Source: Halodesulfovibrio sp. (GTDB taxonomy: Bacteria > Desulfobacterota > Desulfovibrionia > Desulfovibrionales > Desulfovibrionaceae). From it: a stretch of 64,000 nt of DNA. The translations under genes were made by a program, and so were the position numbers. The stretch's first letter is position 1, and each line of letters starts with the position of its first letter. Shown in pieces: positions 61,203 to 64,000 of the stretch. The DNA lies in NCBI RefSeq assembly GCF_025210605.1, contig NZ_JAOARI010000017.1, forward strand, positions 1-64,000, written 5' to 3'. The notes under the pieces are model-generated. The model saw only the letters and a list, made by a program, of their open reading frames with translations, did no database searches and was not told the DNA's origin.

Positions 61203-63620
61203 ATGAAGCTCTTCTGGAAACTCTCTCTCCCCCAGATGATACTTGTCCCCCTGCTCGGAATCATAGGCTATATAGTCATTAGTAACGGGTTCGTTGCTAT
61301 TCAGGATCATAACCTTGAGTACGTTATTAACGACACATTTGTAGCGATTGAAAAGAACATCGAGTCAGTAAGCGTGACAGCTCAGGAAACTGCAGCCTTG
61401 TTTGCGAATAATCCTGAGGTCATAAAAGCGTACAAACTTGCCCATACCGGCGACATCAATAATCCAACATCACCAGAATCTGCACAAGCACGCAACATGC
61501 TGCGTAGCGCACTTGCACCACAGCTAACCAGCTATAAAGCAAACACAGGTCGCAAGCTTAAACTCCACTTCCATTTACCCAATGGCAGGAGCCTTGTCAG
61601 ACTCTGGCGAAAAAAGCAGACGAAGAAAAATGGTACATGGGTCGATATTTCGGACGACATTTCATCGTTTCGCCACACTGTTCTTGATGTAAACAGATCA
61701 GGTGCACCTGTCAGTGGCATTGAGCTTGGCCGCGGCGGTTTTGTGATGCGCGGGCTGGTTCCTGTCAAAGATGAAAATGGAAAAACAATCGGCTCCGCTG
61801 AAGTGCTCAAAAACTTCTCCTCTGTTTTCAGCATTGCGAAACAAAAAAATATTCCAATGATGCTGTTCATGGATCAAAAATTCCTGAACATCACTACACG
61901 CCTCAATGACTCCGTTAAATACCCACACCTTTACAATACTGTTCTGGTGAATATGAATGCCAGTAACAAAATGTTCATCGACAAGGTTTCCAAAGAGTTT
62001 CTTGAAAAAGCTTCACAAGAAAGAGTTTCTGAAACCGTTGGCATTTACACGTTAATCGGCTCACCAGTTCATGACTACCGTGGCAAGCCTATTGGCACAT
62101 TCATCGGTGTTATTGATTCCTCACATGCACTTGAGCACGCAAGCGAAGCAAACATATCACTCATAGTAACTCTTGCTGCCATGCTGCTGTTGCCGCTCAT
62201 TTGTTTAATTGTAGTTCTTAAAAAATACGTAACCTCCCCGCTCCACGATGTAACACAGCAGATTCGACTACTCGCGCAGAAAAAAGCTGACCTTAAAGAG
62301 CGCATTGTCATTTCTCAGAACGATGAAGTTGGCGATCTGTCGCACTGGTTCAACAAATTAATGGAACGTGTAACCGATCTGCTCAACGAAATGGAAGGGT
62401 TCAAATACGTACTGAACACAGTACCTGACCCAATTTTTGCGGTTGATGAAAACTTTAACTTCCTGATTGCTAACAAGGCAGTCGAAATGTCCACAGGAAA
62501 AGACCAAACTGGGCTAAAATGTTTACGATGTCAGGAAACATTCAACACCGAAGCCTGCGCTACTGAAAACTGTCCTATTGAGCAGGTAAAACGCACGCAC
62601 CAAAAAGTTGTATCTGATATTATTTGCGTCGAAAAACCTGACGGTCCAATGTACTTCCAGCCTTTTGCAGATGAGTTTTATGACGCGGAAGGTAATTTAG
62701 CTGGCTACATTGAAGTAGCCCGTAACGTAACCGACCTTGTATTATCAGAACAAGCGGTTAATCAGCAGCTTAAACACATTGAAGAAGTGCATGAAGGCAC
62801 AAAAGAAGCTGCTCGTGAATTGCTTGATGCTGCAACAACACTTGAAGCAGAAGTCACTGACATTGCCAGTGCTGTCGACACACAACAGATACGCATTAGA
62901 GAAACATCAACTGCAATGGAGCAAATGAACGTTGCAGTTATTGAGGTAGCCCAAAGCGCCGCAGAAGCTGCTCAGCAGTCTGAAGCCACCCGTGCCCGTG
63001 CTACTGACGGGGCAGCTATTGTCTCGAATGCAATTACATCTATCACAAGCCTACATGAACATGCGGACAGTATGAATAACGCCATGACGCAACTTGGTAT
63101 TCAGGCTGATGCAATTGGTACAGTGCTGGGTGTCATTTCAGATATTGCCGATCAAACAAACTTGCTTGCCTTAAACGCAGCCATTGAAGCTGCGCGCGCA
63201 GGAGAAGCTGGACGCGGATTTGCTGTCGTCGCAGATGAAGTTCGCAAACTTGCAGAAAAAACGATGGCAGCAACGCAGGAAGTAAACAACGCGATTGTCA
63301 CAATTCAAGGACACGCGAATACTTCCATTCAAGCAACGCATGAAACAATGCAGCTGGTCGAAGAAGCAACAGCGTACGCAAATGAATCCGGCAATGCACT
63401 TTCAGAAATCGTGACCTTTGCCAATATGGCTGCCAACCAGATTGGAACAATCGCCACAGCCGCAGAAGAACAGTCTACAACGTCTGACCACATGACAAAA
63501 ACCATGGAAGACATAAACAGTCTGGTAGACAGCGTTGCAAAAGAAACACAAGATTCTTCGCAAAACGTTAGAAACTTATCGGAGCTGGTTCAACGCTTGA
63601 ACACACTCTCAAATACATAG
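61203..63620 (+). CDS. Methyl-accepting chemotaxis protein with Cache, HAMP and Cys-rich PAS domains
   Basis: 805 residues. Membrane segment 1 (8-30), a periplasmic Cache-type sensor (31-318) with [14 protein letters not shown], membrane segment 2 (about 319-342), HAMP (342-395), then a cytoplasmic PAS domain (about 400-515) with four cysteines in [18 protein letters not shown], and the MCP signalling domain whose tip reads [20 protein letters not shown] near 650. It relays periplasmic and probably intracellular cues to CheA/CheW. No other classical che genes adjoin; the cheR/cheB pair at 13-14.5 kb is a candidate for its adaptation only by inference. Confidence 0.93.
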   Translation: MKLFWKLSLPQMILVPLLGIIGYIVISNGFVAIQDHNLEYVINDTFVAIEKNIESVSVTAQETAALFANNPEVIKAYKLAHTGDINNPTSPESAQARNMLRSALAPQLTSYKANTGRKLKLHFHLPNGRSLVRLWRKKQTKKNGTWVDISDDISSFRHTVLDVNRSGAPVSGIELGRGGFVMRGLVPVKDENGKTIGSAEVLKNFSSVFSIAKQKNIPMMLFMDQKFLNITTRLNDSVKYPHLYNTVLVNMNASNKMFIDKVSKEFLEKASQERVSETVGIYTLIGSPVHDYRGKPIGTFIGVIDSSHALEHASEANISLIVTLAAMLLLPLICLIVVLKKYVTSPLHDVTQQIRLLAQKKADLKERIVISQNDEVGDLSHWFNKLMERVTDLLNEMEGFKYVLNTVPDPIFAVDENFNFLIANKAVEMSTGKDQTGLKCLRCQETFNTEACATENCPIEQVKRTHQKVVSDIICVEKPDGPMYFQPFADEFYDAEGNLAGYIEVARNVTDLVLSEQAVNQQLKHIEEVHEGTKEAARELLDAATTLEAEVTDIASAVDTQQIRIRETSTAMEQMNVAVIEVAQSAAEAAQQSEATRARATDGAAIVSNAITSITSLHEHADSMNNAMTQLGIQADAIGTVLGVISDIADQTNLLALNAAIEAARAGEAGRGFAVVADEVRKLAEKTMAATQEVNNAIVTIQGHANTSIQATHETMQLVEEATAYANESGNALSEIVTFANMAANQIGTIATAAEEQSTTSDHMTKTMEDINSLVDSVAKETQDSSQNVRNLSELVQRLNTLSNT

Positions 63621-63627
63621 AGTAAAC

Positions 63628-63666
63628 GGAGGGAAATAGACGGACAATGGACGTCTATTTCCCTCC
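63628..63666 (+). promoter_or_regulatory. Long perfect hairpin after the chemoreceptor gene
   Basis: A 15-bp stem GGAGGGAAATAGACG/CGTCTATTTCCCTCC (63628-63642 with 63652-63666) with a 9-base loop, 7 bp after the stop codon. No T-run follows, so it is a probable 3'-end hairpin or weak terminator. Confidence 0.65.
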
Positions 63667-64000
63667 TAAACTACTTCATGCGGTTTATTGGCATATTGCA
63701 AAAAAGGTTGAGGACTGACCCCAAAAGCATTCTTTCGCACACGGCATCTACCTCACTGTATGTACAAGCCTGCCGAAGCAAGCGCCACACTCTTTTCCAC
63801 ACCCTCCTGTGGATATCATCGCTAGCAAAAGACCTCGCCCAATGGTGAGGTCTTTTTTGCTTACAAAACTCCCCCTCTTCAAATGGACAAAGTATATGTA
63901 AACAAATAATTTGCTTGTGTTTTATTTCACGCAGAACTATATTCACCTCGAGATTTTTCGGGGGAAAATAACTCAATCACCTTCACTGCTTGTTACAAAT
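63667..64000. other. Terminal 334 bp without a supported gene
   Basis: It contains a terminator at 63827-63857 and a small hairpin CCACA/TGTGG near 63797-63812. A minus-strand 101-codon frame (63671-63976) runs across both and is not credible. A short transcript ending at the terminator is possible. Confidence 0.4.
63827..63857 (+). terminator. Plus-strand terminator with no assigned gene
   Basis: AAAAGACCTC (63827-63836) pairs with GAGGTCTTTT (63847-63856), then more T. It lies 160 bp beyond the chemoreceptor hairpin, so it may be the true end of that transcript or of a small RNA. Confidence 0.7.

Noticed and set aside
63671..63976. 101-codon minus-strand frame at the window end
   Set aside because: It runs across a terminator and a hairpin and resembles no family.
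1..64000. CRISPR arrays or insertion sequences
   Set aside because: No regularly spaced direct repeats, transposase genes or terminal inverted repeats were found; the only tandem repeats are the coding 84-bp units in the kinase gene.

Overview
The window looks like chromosome from a low-GC marine sulfate-reducing deltaproteobacterium (Desulfovibrionaceae; Halodesulfovibrio is my best guess). The reasons are a 905-residue molybdenum aldehyde oxidoreductase that is near-collinear with the Desulfovibrio gigas MOP enzyme, the accessory-gene set that accompanies it in Desulfovibrio, a TunR-type integrase-like regulator, and many Cys-rich redox proteins. No database search was run; names rest on family motifs recognised by eye. 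No insertion sequence, prophage or CRISPR array was seen.

Layout. 1-2111 (minus): tRNA-Glu, tRNA-Gln and glnS. 2768-7686: a complete branched-chain amino acid ABC transporter (livKHMGF). 7821-8936: a DUF6765-type protein. 9193-11969: a three-gene MoxR-ATPase/VWA operon. 12112-18752 (minus): a signalling operon of a giant hybrid histidine kinase, CheR, CheB and a receiver-GGDEF protein. 19180-23730: molybdate/tungstate homeostasis (TunR-like regulator, modABC, a DUF364-type protein, a one-domain ModE-like regulator). 23921-37162: a molybdopterin-binding protein, then the mop aldehyde oxidoreductase and nine downstream genes for electron transfer, cofactor maturation and unknown chemistry (dicluster flavoprotein, small zinc-ribbon protein, methyltransferase, C-GCAxxG-C-C protein, radical SAM protein, AMP-dependent ligase, XdhC-like factor, NTP transferase-HD fusion, histidine phosphatase).

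37209-42873: patatin-like phospholipase, panF/yhdT pantothenate uptake, and a divergent LysR/APC-permease pair. 43070-43147: a second tRNA-Glu, duplicated together with its terminator. 43669-46724: a FAD-dependent dehydrogenase divergent from an orphan ATP-grasp enzyme. 46860-51456 (minus): penicillin-binding protein 1A, a YkgJ-like cysteine-cluster protein and a family-39 glycosyltransferase. 51798-56338: an RND efflux adaptor and pump. 56465-63620: tRNA-Thr, a LysR regulator, a short PhnA-like protein, a LuxR solo, a LysE-type exporter, a flavodoxin-like reductase and a chemoreceptor.

The centre of interest is 19 to 37 kb. Metal uptake, metal-responsive regulation, cofactor handling and a molybdenum hydroxylase sit side by side, and about half of the accessory proteins have no known biochemical role. 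Non-coding signals worth checking are a nested stem-loop leader before mop, a 12-bp perfect hairpin after mop, a dyad in front of the TunR-like gene, a dyad in front of the LuxR solo, 20-bp-phased direct repeats before the RND operon, and a structured element at about 43.4 kb.
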